A stretch of DNA of 64,000 bases, taken from contig NZ_JBEBMX010000003.1 of assembly GCF_043196875.1 (NCBI RefSeq), positions 62,001 to 126,000 on the forward strand, in the 5' to 3' direction. Numbering within the stretch: position 1 is the stretch's first letter; every line of letters starts with the position of its first letter. This DNA is from Saccharospirillum sp043196875. Lineage in GTDB: Bacteria; Pseudomonadota; Gammaproteobacteria; Pseudomonadales; Natronospirillaceae. Below, piece by piece: positions 9,439-18,946 of this stretch. Made by a program: the position numbers and the translations under genes. The notes under the pieces are model-generated. The model searched no databases and had not been told where the DNA came from. It saw nothing but the letters and a program-made list of their open reading frames with translations.

Positions 9439-10649
9439 TGGCCGCTTTTGAATTCGCCGCTCTGGATGAAAACGGCAAGCGTCGCACCGGTGTACTGGAA
9501 GCCGACAGCAGTCGTCAGGTGCGCCAGCAACTGCGCGACAAAGGCTGGTTCCCGGTTGAGGTTGAAGCCAGCCAGAAAAGCCAGAACCGTCGCCCGGGTT
9601 TGTTGGGTGGTCCGTCGATTTCGGTGCCTGATCTGGCCCTGGTTACCCGCCAGTTGGCGACGCTGGTCGCTGCGGGTATGCCGCTGGAAGAAGGCCTGCG
9701 AGCTGTGGCGGAGCAATCTGAAAAGGCGCGCATCCGCAGTTTGATGCTCGCGGTGCGCTCACGGGTGTTGGAAGGTTACAGTCTGGCGCGCGCCCTGGGC
9801 GATTTCCCGCGCGCCTTTCCGCGGCTGTATTGCGCCACCGTTGATGCCGGCGAACACAGCGGCCATCTTGATCGCGTGCTGAATCGTCTGGCGGATTATC
9901 AGGAAGACCAGCAAAAGACCCGCAAACAGATCCAGATGTCGTCCATCTACCCGACCTTCTTAACGCTCGTCGCCTTCGGCATCGTTATCTTTTTGCTCAA
10001 TTCGGTGGTGCCGGACATTATCGGCGTGTTCACCTCCACCGGTGAGCAACTGCCCGGGCCCACCCGCGCTTTGCTGGCGGCCAGCAACTGGGTGCAAAGC
10101 TGGTGGTTGGTCAGCCTGGTCGTCATTGCTTTGGCAATATTCGGTTTTATGATCTGGAATCGCGATCCCGCCCGGCGCCGCATTACCCATCGCTGGCTGC
10201 TGCGCCTGCCGTTGATCGGCCGCGTTTCCCGGGGTTTCAATACCGCCCGTTTTATCGGTACGGTCGCCATTCTCTCGGGCAGCGGTGTGCCTCTGGTGGA
10301 AGCCATGCGCATCGCCGCTGAGGTGGTCTCCAATCTGGAAATTCAGGCCGCCGTGCGGACGGCAACGGTGCGGGTGTCTGAAGGCGGTTCCTTGCATAAG
10401 GCGTTGGCTGAATCCGGCTATTTTCGGCCGATGATGCTGCACATGATCGCCAGTGGCGAGGCCAGTGGTGAACTGGACGCTATGCTGCAACGCACCGCCG
10501 ATGCCGAGGACCAGCAGATCAAGGATTTGATCAGTACGGTGCTTGGTTTGTTTGAACCGATCATGGTGTTGTTGATGGGCGGCATTGTGCTGATCATCGT
10601 CCTCGCCATTGTCTTGCCCATCATGGAAATGAACAGTTTTGTGGCTTAG
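9438..10649 (+). CDS. gspF: Type II secretion inner-membrane platform protein GspF
   Basis: This polytopic platform protein of 403 residues has two T2SSF domains, each ending in hydrophobic segments. The family signature LVTRQLATLVAAGMPLEEGL is at about residues 71-90. It should contact GspE and GspL. TAATG coupling to gspE argues for co-expression. Confidence 0.95.
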   Translation: MAAFEFAALDENGKRRTGVLEADSSRQVRQQLRDKGWFPVEVEASQKSQNRRPGLLGGPSISVPDLALVTRQLATLVAAGMPLEEGLRAVAEQSEKARIRSLMLAVRSRVLEGYSLARALGDFPRAFPRLYCATVDAGEHSGHLDRVLNRLADYQEDQQKTRKQIQMSSIYPTFLTLVAFGIVIFLLNSVVPDIIGVFTSTGEQLPGPTRALLAASNWVQSWWLVSLVVIALAIFGFMIWNRDPARRRITHRWLLRLPLIGRVSRGFNTARFIGTVAILSGSGVPLVEAMRIAAEVVSNLEIQAAVRTATVRVSEGGSLHKALAESGYFRPMMLHMIASGEASGELDAMLQRTADAEDQQIKDLISTVLGLFEPIMVLLMGGIVLIIVLAIVLPIMEMNSFVA

Positions 10650-10662
10650 GAAATCTATCGTT

Positions 10663-11079
10663 ATGCGTAAACAGCAAGGTTTTACACTGATTGAATTGAT
10701 GGTCGTTCTGGTCATCCTGGGTATTTTGTTCGGGCTGGTGGTGCCCAACGTTATTGGTCGGGGCGATGAGGCGCGTGTTACCGCCGCCCAGACCGACATC
10801 CGCACGCTGGAAAATGCGCTGGAAACCTACCGACTGCACAACTCGCACTACCCATCGACTGATCAGGGGCTGGAAGCGCTGGTCAGCCAGCCCAGCGGCA
10901 GTCCGCAGCCGAATAATTGGCGTGGACCTTACGTTAAGCAGACTCCGGCTGATCCCTGGGGCAATCCTTACGCCTACATCAACGACGGCAACAGCTACGA
11001 GATCATCTCCTACGGCGCCGATGGCCAGGCCGGCGGCAGCGATATCAACGAAGACATCTCCTCCAACGCCAGCGAATGA
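10663..11079 (+). CDS. gspG: Major pseudopilin GspG
   Basis: This is the main subunit of the type II pseudopilus, 138 residues. The prepilin peptidase site QQG|FTLIELMVVL has glycine at -1 and glutamate at +5. The C-terminal part has the typical GspG features DQGLEALV, WRGPYVK and the calcium-loop region ending ADGQAGGSDINEDI. I start at ATG 10663 because the short basic leader MRKQQG is normal for the family. Confidence 0.96.
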   Translation: MRKQQGFTLIELMVVLVILGILFGLVVPNVIGRGDEARVTAAQTDIRTLENALETYRLHNSHYPSTDQGLEALVSQPSGSPQPNNWRGPYVKQTPADPWGNPYAYINDGNSYEIISYGADGQAGGSDINEDISSNASE

Positions 11080-11636
11080 TCCGCCCCTCGAATCATCCCG
11101 CCGGCCGGCGTGCCGGCTTTAGCCTGATCGAGCTGTTGGTGGTGATCATCATCATCGGTGTAGCGGCTGGTGCGGTTCGTTTGGCGATCAGCCAGCCGGA
11201 TCCGTTGGGTGATTTGGAGCGTTCGGCGCAGCAACTGGCTTATCGTTTTGGCCAGGTACAGGATCGGGTATTGCTCAGTGGGGAAGACCGCGGCCTGGTG
11301 TTTGTGGACGGCAGCGCGCAATTTTTGAGCTGGAGTGAAGGCGACCCGCGAGAGGGCGAGCCGGATGTTCTCTGGCAAATCGATGACGGGATGCCAACCT
11401 GGCAGGTGCCTGACAATACCGAGTTGACTCTGATCTGCGATGGACAACACATTGAGCTGCTGCGCAACCCGCCGGAAGACGAGCGGAACTGGCAGCCGAT
11501 GATCGTCCTGCTGCCCTCGGAAGACTACCAACCCAGCTTTGACCTCTACTTAAGAGCACCGGGTCTGGATAACCAGGCCGTGCGCCTGCATGGCGATGGT
11601 TTTAACCGTCTGGAGGTCAGTCGTGTCACGCTCTGA
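11076..11636 (+). CDS. gspH: Minor pseudopilin GspH
   Basis: This minor pseudopilin has 186 residues, with the prepilin peptidase site RAG|FSLIELLVVI, a hydrophobic helix and a beta-rich C-terminal domain. It overlaps gspG by four bases and gspI by 14. It would sit in the pseudopilus tip region or shaft. Confidence 0.9.
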   Translation: MIRPSNHPAGRRAGFSLIELLVVIIIIGVAAGAVRLAISQPDPLGDLERSAQQLAYRFGQVQDRVLLSGEDRGLVFVDGSAQFLSWSEGDPREGEPDVLWQIDDGMPTWQVPDNTELTLICDGQHIELLRNPPEDERNWQPMIVLLPSEDYQPSFDLYLRAPGLDNQAVRLHGDGFNRLEVSRVTL

Positions 11637-12018
11637 AGGCGGTTTTACCTTGCTCGAAGTGATGGTGGCTCTGGCGGTCTTTGCCGTTATGGCCGGTGCT
11701 ATTGCCCTGGCCAACACTCAGAACCTGGCCGCGGCGCGGCAGATCGAAGAGCAAACCGATGCCCGCTGGGTGAACCAGAATATTCTTCAGCAACTGCGTT
11801 TTTCCGCCTTACCGGATGCCGGTGATCGCTTGACGCGAGAAACCACCTTCAATGGTCGCGACTGGAAGGTTGAAGTGAGGGTGACGGCCTTTAACTTTCC
11901 GATGTTGCCGCCGGTTGAGCCCTATCTGCGCGCCGTTGAACTCAGTGCCCGTCTTGAAGCGGAACCCGATGACGCCCCACCGGCCGATCGTCTAACCGCT
12001 GTACTGGCGGCACCATGA
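11623..12018 (+). CDS. gspI: Minor pseudopilin GspI
   Basis: This minor pseudopilin belongs to the initiating tip complex with GspJ and GspK. It has about 131 residues with the cleavage site EGG|FTLLEVMVAL and the family QNLAAA segment. I use GTG 11623, which has GGAGG seven bases upstream and gives the short leader VSRSEGG; the longer frame would give an unusually long leader. Confidence 0.9.
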   Translation: MSRSEGGFTLLEVMVALAVFAVMAGAIALANTQNLAAARQIEEQTDARWVNQNILQQLRFSALPDAGDRLTRETTFNGRDWKVEVRVTAFNFPMLPPVEPYLRAVELSARLEAEPDDAPPADRLTAVLAAP

Positions 12019-12755
12019 AACGATCGCACCAGGGTTTTACGCTGATTGAACTGCTGATTGCGCTGGCTATTTCGGCCATTCTTGCGGTGGGTACTTTCTA
12101 TTTGGTGCAGACCTCACGCCAAACCCAGACCACCTTGGTAGAACGCAACGAAACCCGCACTCAGCTGACCCGGGTTATTCGCAAACTGGAAACCGATCTG
12201 CATCAGTGGGTGCCCGATCGTCCGGTCCGTGACGCCTTCGGCCAGGAAGTACCAGCGCTGCTGATGGACGAGAACGGCCTCAGTATTACCCGCGCAGGCT
12301 GGGCACGCAGCCAATTGCTGCAACAACTGAGTGACAATGATCTCTTTACCGCCCCCAAGCGCTCAACCTTACAGCGCGTGCGTTATCGCCTGGCCGAGGA
12401 GGGCAGTGAGCTGTGTCCGTTACCGGAAGGTGAGACGGACTTCAGCGCCGAACCCCAAGGCTGCCTAATACGCAGCTTTCTGTTGCAACTGGACGATGAC
12501 GGCCGTCTGGAATGGCAGCATCAGCGCTTGCTCTATCCTATTCGCACGCTGCAATTTCGCTTTCTGAGCCAGGTTGGCGATGAGCAACGGTTTTTCGATA
12601 ACTGGCCACCAGAAACACCGGAAGTGTTGGACAGTGCGCCCATTCTGATCGCCATTGAAGTTCGCCTGGTGCTGCCCGATGCTGAGTTGAATCGGCTGAT
12701 TTCGGTACCCATGCAACGTGAAGATGCCGAAGGAGGCGCTGATGCGACCTCCTGA
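12015..12755 (+). CDS. gspJ: Minor pseudopilin GspJ
   Basis: This minor pseudopilin has 246 residues with the cleavage site HQG|FTLIELLIAL, then a conserved RxxLTRVIRKLETDL-like stretch. It forms the tip complex with GspI and GspK. It overlaps gspI by ATGA. Confidence 0.92.
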   Translation: MKRSHQGFTLIELLIALAISAILAVGTFYLVQTSRQTQTTLVERNETRTQLTRVIRKLETDLHQWVPDRPVRDAFGQEVPALLMDENGLSITRAGWARSQLLQQLSDNDLFTAPKRSTLQRVRYRLAEEGSELCPLPEGETDFSAEPQGCLIRSFLLQLDDDGRLEWQHQRLLYPIRTLQFRFLSQVGDEQRFFDNWPPETPEVLDSAPILIAIEVRLVLPDAELNRLISVPMQREDAEGGADATS

Positions 12756-13710
12756 GCGCGGTTTCGCATTGATTCAGGTATTGCTGGTTTTTGCCTTGCT
12801 GGCGGTGATCGTAGCGCGGTTGCAATACCAGCAACGTGTTCAGCTTGAGCGCGCCTTCCAGGGGCAATCGATGAGTCAGGTACAGACCTGCATCGACAGC
12901 GCCGAAGCCGTTGCCAAAGTTGGCCTTCGGCTCGAGGCGCAACAGGAGGCGCCTGAGCAGTTAAAGCAATTAATGGATGAAAACGGCAATCTTTACTTGC
13001 CGGCTTTTCCACTCGGCGAATGCCAGATGACGGTGTCTCGCTATGATCTGCAAGGTCGTTTTAATGTGAATTGGCTGCACCCGGCGGCGGTAAATCCTGA
13101 CGGAGCTGCCGAGGGGTTTAAGCGGCTGCTGCTGGAGCTGGATCTGAACGAAGGCATTGCCGATGAGTTGCAGCAGTGGTTTGATTCGGACAGCGGTGCT
13201 GAGTTCAATTATATCGATCAAGAGCCCAGTTACCGGCCATCTTTTATGCCCATGGCTGACATCAGTGAGTTACATCTGCTCAAAGCCGTCAGCTCCGATG
13301 ACTATAAGGTTCTGGCGCCCTATGTCAGTGCATTGAGACCCGATGAACCGCTTAATATTAATGTCGCCTCCAGGGAAGTATTAATGAGCCTGGCGCCTTT
13401 TATCAGTCGCGAAGAAGCCGACGGGCTGATTGAGCAACGCGGCGATGGCTTTGACCGGGTGGATGATCTGCTGAACCTGCCTTTGTTCCAGGAGAACGAC
13501 GATACTCCTCTGTACAACGAACAACTCAGCGTGACGTCGAACTGGTTTGATTTGTCTGTTGAGGCCCGGTACCAGACGGTTGAGTTACGCCAGATCAGCC
13601 GCTTATACCGGACCGAAGGCGACAACCAGGTTATCGTCAATCTACGAACTCAGGCAGTAAACGGCCTCGACTTATTACCGAGTGACAAGGAAGAAGGAAG
13701 TACAGAATGA
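12742..13710 (+). CDS. gspK: Minor pseudopilin GspK
   Basis: This is the large tip pseudopilin, 322 residues. The leader MRPPERG is followed by FALIQVLLVF; the lack of glutamate at +5 is usual for GspK. The body has the T2SSK features NWLHPAA, the PLNINVASREVLMSL motif and a helix-hairpin-helix-like region. ATG 12742 is preceded by AAGGAGG and is preferred over an upstream ATG. Confidence 0.92.
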   Translation: MRPPERGFALIQVLLVFALLAVIVARLQYQQRVQLERAFQGQSMSQVQTCIDSAEAVAKVGLRLEAQQEAPEQLKQLMDENGNLYLPAFPLGECQMTVSRYDLQGRFNVNWLHPAAVNPDGAAEGFKRLLLELDLNEGIADELQQWFDSDSGAEFNYIDQEPSYRPSFMPMADISELHLLKAVSSDDYKVLAPYVSALRPDEPLNINVASREVLMSLAPFISREEADGLIEQRGDGFDRVDDLLNLPLFQENDDTPLYNEQLSVTSNWFDLSVEARYQTVELRQISRLYRTEGDNQVIVNLRTQAVNGLDLLPSDKEEGSTE

Positions 13711-14963
13711 CCCCCGAATTGTCCATTTATTGGCAAGGACTGGATCAGCTCGAATGGCGCTGGCACAGCCAGAGTGACTCCCAGGCAGGACGCTGGGACG
13801 ATCTGGTCGATCAGGTGCGCGAGCGCAATCAAGCCGGAGCCGCAACAAGGCTATACCTGCCGCATACGCATTTCACCGCCTTGGTAATTAAAGTGCCGGC
13901 TGGTCGTCGGCGTCTGGCGCCAGCTGTTATGCGCTTCACCGCCGAAGAGCAGTTGGCGCAGGACATCGACAGCCTGCATCTGGTGCCGCTGGAGCAGCCT
14001 CAGGATGGCAAGATGACGGTCCTGGTCACCGAGTCGGCCTTGCTGACAGATTTGCAGTCGACGCTGGCCGAAGCGGGTCTGACACTGGTCGAAGCCTTCG
14101 ATGCCGGTTACTTCCAATGGCCAGAGATGCCGTACAGCGATATCCAGCTCGATCTGGACCAGCACAGAGTCTTTTGTCGCCACGGCTGGCTATTGCACCA
14201 AACGCATATACAAGGCTTTGCCCAGTGGTTTGAAAGTTTTAAGCAACAACAAAACCTGTCTTCGCCACTGCGTCTGGCGCTGACCTCGCGCGCCAATGAT
14301 GAAGGCGCCCGCCAACTGCGTACTGAACTCGAAGCCACGGGCGATGCGTTGGAATGGGTCATCAGCCCGCTGCCGGATATTGCTCAATGGGATGAGCAGG
14401 TCCGCAGCGGCCAGCAACGGGGCAACCTGATGACCGGCGCGTTGGCCATTAAAAACGAAGGCGGGCAGGGGCGATACTGGCTGCCAACCGCGATCGCGGC
14501 CGCCGTTACGCTTTGTCTATGGCTGGTGGTCAGTGGCGCTAATGCCTGGCGTGACCAGCAGCGCGCCGAATCAACCTGGGCTGCCAGCGACGCCGTTTTT
14601 CGCCAGGTATTTGGCAACGACAAGCGTATCCAACGACCGTTGATGATCCGAGAAATCGACAATCGAATTCGCGCACTCAGCGGGGGGCAGAACGGCACTG
14701 AGGCAACGGTTATCAGCGCTATCGAAGCGTTAATGGTGTTGGACGATGCCTTAGTCCTGGACGATTTCCGCTATCAGCAAAGCAGTGGCCAGATGCTGTT
14801 CACGTTGCGCCAGCCCAGTGATGTAGAGGGTGATGCCTTTGCCCGGTTCGAGGCCACCAAGACCGCGCTGCAGGATCGCGGCTATCAAGTTGAGTATTCG
14901 GCGAGTCAGGACAGTCAGGCTGTTCGTGGTCGTTTTCAGGTCAGTCTGGAGGCTAACGGATGA
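13707..14963 (+). CDS. gspL: Type II secretion protein GspL
   Basis: This inner-membrane assembly protein links GspE to the platform. It has 418 residues, with a cytoplasmic actin-like domain (first about 250 residues), a single transmembrane segment near 258-278 (WLPTAIAAAVTLCLWLVV) and a periplasmic ferredoxin-like domain. ATGA couples it to gspK. Confidence 0.88.
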   Translation: MTPELSIYWQGLDQLEWRWHSQSDSQAGRWDDLVDQVRERNQAGAATRLYLPHTHFTALVIKVPAGRRRLAPAVMRFTAEEQLAQDIDSLHLVPLEQPQDGKMTVLVTESALLTDLQSTLAEAGLTLVEAFDAGYFQWPEMPYSDIQLDLDQHRVFCRHGWLLHQTHIQGFAQWFESFKQQQNLSSPLRLALTSRANDEGARQLRTELEATGDALEWVISPLPDIAQWDEQVRSGQQRGNLMTGALAIKNEGGQGRYWLPTAIAAAVTLCLWLVVSGANAWRDQQRAESTWAASDAVFRQVFGNDKRIQRPLMIREIDNRIRALSGGQNGTEATVISAIEALMVLDDALVLDDFRYQQSSGQMLFTLRQPSDVEGDAFARFEATKTALQDRGYQVEYSASQDSQAVRGRFQVSLEANG

Positions 14964-15451
14964 AGGCACTTATCGCACAATGGCTGCAACCTCTGAATGG
15001 CCGTTGGCAGCAGTTGGGTCAGCGTGAACAGCAGGCGTTGCGTTTACTGGCGGTCGTTGTCGGCCTGTTGGCAGTCTGGTTGCTGTTGATTCAACCGCTC
15101 CAGCAATGGCGCCAGCAGGCCAGCCAGGAACTGGCCAATGCCCAGTCAACCTATCAGCAACTGCTGCAAAAAGCGCCGCAGGCGCTGGCTTCGGGCGCCT
15201 CGACGGCTAACACCCCCAGCGATTCCCTGAATACCGAACTTAGACGCCAAGCCAACCGTTTTGGTTTATCGATCCAAGGCTTCGAGCCCGATGGCGATTT
15301 ATTGCGGGTTCGCCTGGACGATGCTCGTTATAGTCAGGTGATTCAATGGCTGGCGGCACTACAAGCTCAGGGTGTGATGGTCGATCAACTGACGTTGAAT
15401 GGCCGTGACCGACCCGGCCGTGTTCAGGTGATCGCCGTGATGCGACGCTAG
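14960..15451 (+). CDS. gspM: Type II secretion protein GspM
   Basis: This is the partner of GspL, 163 residues. A short cytoplasmic N-terminus precedes a transmembrane helix at about 27-48 and a periplasmic ferredoxin-like domain. The family pattern QWLAALQAQGV then LTLNGRDRPGRVQV near the C-terminus fits GspM. It ends the operon; no gspN follows. Confidence 0.88.
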   Translation: MKALIAQWLQPLNGRWQQLGQREQQALRLLAVVVGLLAVWLLLIQPLQQWRQQASQELANAQSTYQQLLQKAPQALASGASTANTPSDSLNTELRRQANRFGLSIQGFEPDGDLLRVRLDDARYSQVIQWLAALQAQGVMVDQLTLNGRDRPGRVQVIAVMRR

Positions 15452-15452
15452 G

Positions 15453-15470
15453 CAGCTTTTACAAAAGCTG
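15453..15470 (+). terminator. Possible hairpin after gspM
   Basis: Perfect 8-base arms CAGCTTTT and AAAAGCTG are separated by two bases just after the gspM stop. There is no following T-run, so factor-independent termination is uncertain. Confidence 0.3.
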
Positions 15471-15513
15471 GCACGATTAGCCTTACGCCAAAAACAACAA
15501 TATAGAGGCCTGC

Positions 15514-16167
15514 ATGACCCAGAACGACCTGGATTGGGTGGAACTGGTCCGGCTGGATGAGCGCAATAGCCGTCAGGCGCGCTCACTGCTGTACCATTCC
15601 TATCGTAATGAACCGACCTTCCGTTATCTGCTCAACGCTGAACGTCCGGGTTACCGGCAGCGTATCCGGGCAACCATTCGTGAGTTGATCTTTCTGCATT
15701 TTGAACGCGGCGAAACCGTGTTCGGCGTGCTCGACAAAGCCACACAACGCTTGTTGGGCGTTGTCTTTGTCAGCGATGTTGGCCTGAAAATGGACATCTC
15801 CCGGCAATTGCGCTGGCGCCTGAAGATGACACTCACTGCCGGCTTTGAAGCTACCCGGCGTTTTATCAGCTACTACAACGATGTTCAGAACAGTCTGCCG
15901 GACAAGCGTCATCGGCTGGTCAGCCTGATTGGTATTCACCCGGATTTCCAAAAACGCGGCTTAGGGCGGATGCTGATGGAAGCGGTGCATGAGCTGACCG
16001 AACAGGATCATGAATCCATCGGACTGTTTCTCGATACCGGCAATACCCGTTATTTGTCGTTTTATGAGTCGTTGGGTTATCGCAGCTTTGCTGAGCTGCC
16101 CTTGGGTGAATTGACTGAGACGGTGCTGTTTCGGCCCAATCCCAACTATGCCGAACAAGCCGCTTAG
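15514..16167 (+). CDS. GNAT-family N-acetyltransferase
   Basis: This is a 217-residue acetyl-CoA-dependent acetyltransferase of unknown substrate. The acetyl-CoA site is visible as LIGIHPDFQKRGLGRML at about 128-144, followed by SFYESLGYRSF. The N-terminal 60 residues are an extra family-specific region. It lies alone between the secretion operon and gor. Confidence 0.75.
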   Translation: MTQNDLDWVELVRLDERNSRQARSLLYHSYRNEPTFRYLLNAERPGYRQRIRATIRELIFLHFERGETVFGVLDKATQRLLGVVFVSDVGLKMDISRQLRWRLKMTLTAGFEATRRFISYYNDVQNSLPDKRHRLVSLIGIHPDFQKRGLGRMLMEAVHELTEQDHESIGLFLDTGNTRYLSFYESLGYRSFAELPLGELTETVLFRPNPNYAEQAA

Positions 16168-16255
16168 GCGGACTATTCAATAGCCAAGACGCCGGTTGGA
16201 ACTTTCCACCGGCGCCCCCATCCAAGCCACTCCTTCACATTCTCTAGGAAGTCCC

Positions 16256-17641
16256 ATGTCTGCATCCTATGACTATGACCTGGTGGTCATCGGCGCGGGT
16301 TCGGGTGGTGTACGTGCCGCCCGGATGTCAGCTTCACGCGGTGCGAAAGTCGCCATTATTGAATCGCGCTACCTTGGTGGCACCTGTGTGAACGTGGGTT
16401 GTGTACCCAAAAAACTCTTCGTTTACGCGTCGGAATACGCTCAGGCATTCGAAGATTCTCAGGGTTATGGCTACCGTGTAGATAATAAACCGAACTTCGA
16501 CTGGGCGACATTAAGAGACAACAAGACCGCCGAGATAGAACGCTTAAACACCGTCTATGACGGGCTTTTGAGCCGGGCAGGGGTGGAGATAATCAACGGT
16601 CATGGTCGATTCGTAGACAATAATACCGTTGAAGTGAATGGTGAAAAACGCCTCACCGCCAAGAACATCCTGATCGCCACTGGCACCTGGCCGAGCAAAC
16701 CGCAAATTCCCGGAGTGGAACATTCGATCAGCTCGAACGAAGTCTTCTATCTCAATCAGTTGCCAAATGATGCCATTGTTGTTGGCGGCGGTTACATCGC
16801 GGTCGAATTTGCCGGAATTTTTAATGGATTGGGTGTTTCAACCCATCTGGTTTATCGGGGCGAGCCGGTGCTGCGTGGCTTCGATAACGAGGTCCGCGAC
16901 TTTGTTTCTGGTGAAATGGCACAGGCCGGCGTGGATTTGCAATACAACCGCAACCTCGCCAGCATCGAAAAACTCGACAATGACAGGCTGAAGGTCACTT
17001 ATGAGGATGGCTCGCAAGCTGAAACGGGTCTGGTGCTGTTTGCGACCGGGCGAGATGCCTTGGTCGATAACCTGGGGCTGGAAAGCACCGGTGTTAAGCT
17101 CGACGACAACGGCTTTATCAGCGTCGATGATCATTACCGCACGGCAGTCCCGCATATTCGGGCGCTGGGCGATGTGATTGGGCGAGTGCCACTGACGCCC
17201 GTTGCCATTGCCGAAGGCATGTTCATCTCCGCCGATCTGTTCGCAGAGCAAAAACCGCAGCCGGTCGACTATCAGCAGATACCGACGGCGGTCTTCTGTC
17301 AGCCCAATGTGGCCACCGTAGGCTTAACCGAAGAAGAGGCGGCTGCACACTTTGATCGTGTCGAGGTCTACAGCACCCAATTCCGGGCCATGCGCAATAC
17401 CTTGTCCGGTAATCCTGGGCGTACCCTGATGAAGATGCTGGTGGATGCGAATTCGCAGCGAGTGATTGGATTGCATATGGTCGGTGACGATGCCGGAGAG
17501 ATTATTCAGGGTCTGGCGGTGGCCATGAACGCTGGAGCGACCAAGGCTGACTTCGATCGCACCATTGGCATTCACCCAACGTCGGCAGAGGAATTCGTCA
17601 CCATGCGCGAAGCCAGCCGCGTCGTGGGTAAGGCCGTCTGA
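16256..17641 (+). CDS. gor: Glutathione reductase
   Basis: This FAD enzyme reduces oxidised glutathione with NADPH in the cytoplasm. It has 461 residues, with the FAD motif GAGSGG, the redox disulfide GGTCVNVGCVPKK at about 41-53, the NAD(P) motif GGGYIAVEFAG, ALGDVIG, and the C-terminal catalytic HPTSAEEFV. ATG 16256 gives the normal MSASYDYDLVVIG start, with AGGAA upstream. It ends one base before the convergent recombinase gene. Confidence 0.95.
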   Translation: MSASYDYDLVVIGAGSGGVRAARMSASRGAKVAIIESRYLGGTCVNVGCVPKKLFVYASEYAQAFEDSQGYGYRVDNKPNFDWATLRDNKTAEIERLNTVYDGLLSRAGVEIINGHGRFVDNNTVEVNGEKRLTAKNILIATGTWPSKPQIPGVEHSISSNEVFYLNQLPNDAIVVGGGYIAVEFAGIFNGLGVSTHLVYRGEPVLRGFDNEVRDFVSGEMAQAGVDLQYNRNLASIEKLDNDRLKVTYEDGSQAETGLVLFATGRDALVDNLGLESTGVKLDDNGFISVDDHYRTAVPHIRALGDVIGRVPLTPVAIAEGMFISADLFAEQKPQPVDYQQIPTAVFCQPNVATVGLTEEEAAAHFDRVEVYSTQFRAMRNTLSGNPGRTLMKMLVDANSQRVIGLHMVGDDAGEIIQGLAVAMNAGATKADFDRTIGIHPTSAEEFVTMREASRVVGKAV

Positions 17642-18946
17642 TCAGACTGGATTGATCTTCTTATTGCGCGCCGAGGCATGGCGCGCCTGCCGTTCGACAT
17701 CAATATAGCGGTCGGTGATGGCGCTGGAACCGTGTCCAGCGTCGTCGCGTACGTGCTCGCGCGGCCGGGTTTTAACGTCTTCGGAAATGCCGGTGTGGCG
17801 CAGCCAGTGTACCGTCGCCGCCTGCAAAGCATCGGCTTCTTCGGGTTCGCCCTGGGCGCGCAGCCGGTCGATCGCCAGATCGAAACACTCCTGGACGATA
17901 AAACGAATCTGGCGGGTGCTGGTGATGCCACCACGGCCACGAACTTTGGGAATCAAAGGGGCGGATTCGCCGGGCAAGGGCAGCGGCGTTTGACCCAGAA
18001 AACTGCGAAAACGACGCAATGACGCCAGCATGGCATCAGACACCGAAACATCCCGTTCCTTATTACCTTTACCAACCGTCGTGAACCACCAGTTGCCGTG
18101 CGCATCCTGGGTAAAGTCACCCATGCTGGGCTGCCAGCGATCGGTTTCAGCTAACTCAGAAATCCGCAGGTACATACCAAACAGGCAACTAACGATAAAC
18201 AAAGCGCGCTCATAGCGCTCAGGGTTCTCCGGCACCGCCTGTTCAATGGCGTTTAAGACCTCATGCCACTGGGCTTCCGACAGCCGGCGTATGGTCGTTG
18301 CGCCCTGGCGTTTACGCAGAAACTTGCCTTTCTGGCGGATCTGAGCCACCGGGTTAAGCTCGACGTGTTCTTCCTGCAGCAGGTAATTGAAGAAGGTCGA
18401 CAGCACAGAGAAGATCGCCTGCAAGGCGCTCTGGCTTAAATCGAAACTGCCAATATCTGCACTTTGGCCACGCTTGTGGTCGCGCTTGGAGACCTTGGCG
18501 ACAAAGGGTTTCCAGTCCGGATTACGGACCCGTTCACCGCCGCTGTCGCGAAACCGCGCCACGCTCTTGGTGCCGATCCAGTGTCGTGGCGGGTTCTGGC
18601 AAAACTCCACAAAAGCTTCGATATGCTGGCGCCGCACTTCGATCAGGCTGATGCCCTGTAAAAACCAGCACCACTGCATAAAGCGTTCAATCTCGCGGCG
18701 GTACGAGGCAAAGGTGTCGGCGCTGCCGCGGTAGCTGTAGAGAAACTCATGACAAAGCTGAAGGTCGTTGCCCAGAACCGTTTCATCAACGCGGGCGTGT
18801 TCGCGCACCCATTCACTCGGCTGCGGCCGATGCCGGAACGGATTCTCGAAATGACTGAGGTTATCGAAGATCGGAATCGGAGCGGGGTGGGGCGTGGTCA
18901 CCGGTAAAACATCCTGTTTATAGCGATTGAAGTCGGTCTGAGCCAT
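17642..18946 (-). CDS. Tyrosine site-specific recombinase (chromosomal)
   Basis: This is a 434-residue tyrosine recombinase. Catalytic residues are visible as R in LRISEL, K in VGKGNKERD, the HWLRH box, GHGSSA and the nucleophile Y in ITDRYID. The N-terminal SAM-like core-binding domain has SYRREIERFMQW and a basic linker. No phage genes surround it: it sits between gor and a phosphatase gene and overlaps the latter by 29 bases. It is therefore probably a stable chromosomal gene rather than a prophage integrase. Its target is unknown, but it lies only 3.4 kb from an integrase-less prophage. Confidence 0.85.
   Translation of the reverse strand: MAQTDFNRYKQDVLPVTTPHPAPIPIFDNLSHFENPFRHRPQPSEWVREHARVDETVLGNDLQLCHEFLYSYRGSADTFASYRREIERFMQWCWFLQGISLIEVRRQHIEAFVEFCQNPPRHWIGTKSVARFRDSGGERVRNPDWKPFVAKVSKRDHKRGQSADIGSFDLSQSALQAIFSVLSTFFNYLLQEEHVELNPVAQIRQKGKFLRKRQGATTIRRLSEAQWHEVLNAIEQAVPENPERYERALFIVSCLFGMYLRISELAETDRWQPSMGDFTQDAHGNWWFTTVGKGNKERDVSVSDAMLASLRRFRSFLGQTPLPLPGESAPLIPKVRGRGGITSTRQIRFIVQECFDLAIDRLRAQGEPEEADALQAATVHWLRHTGISEDVKTRPREHVRDDAGHGSSAITDRYIDVERQARHASARNKKINPV

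Noticed and set aside
16471..16481. CTAC-CGT-GTAG inside gor as another site of the palindrome family
   Set aside because: It is within coding sequence, lacks the outer TCT/AGAC arms on the left and can be chance.
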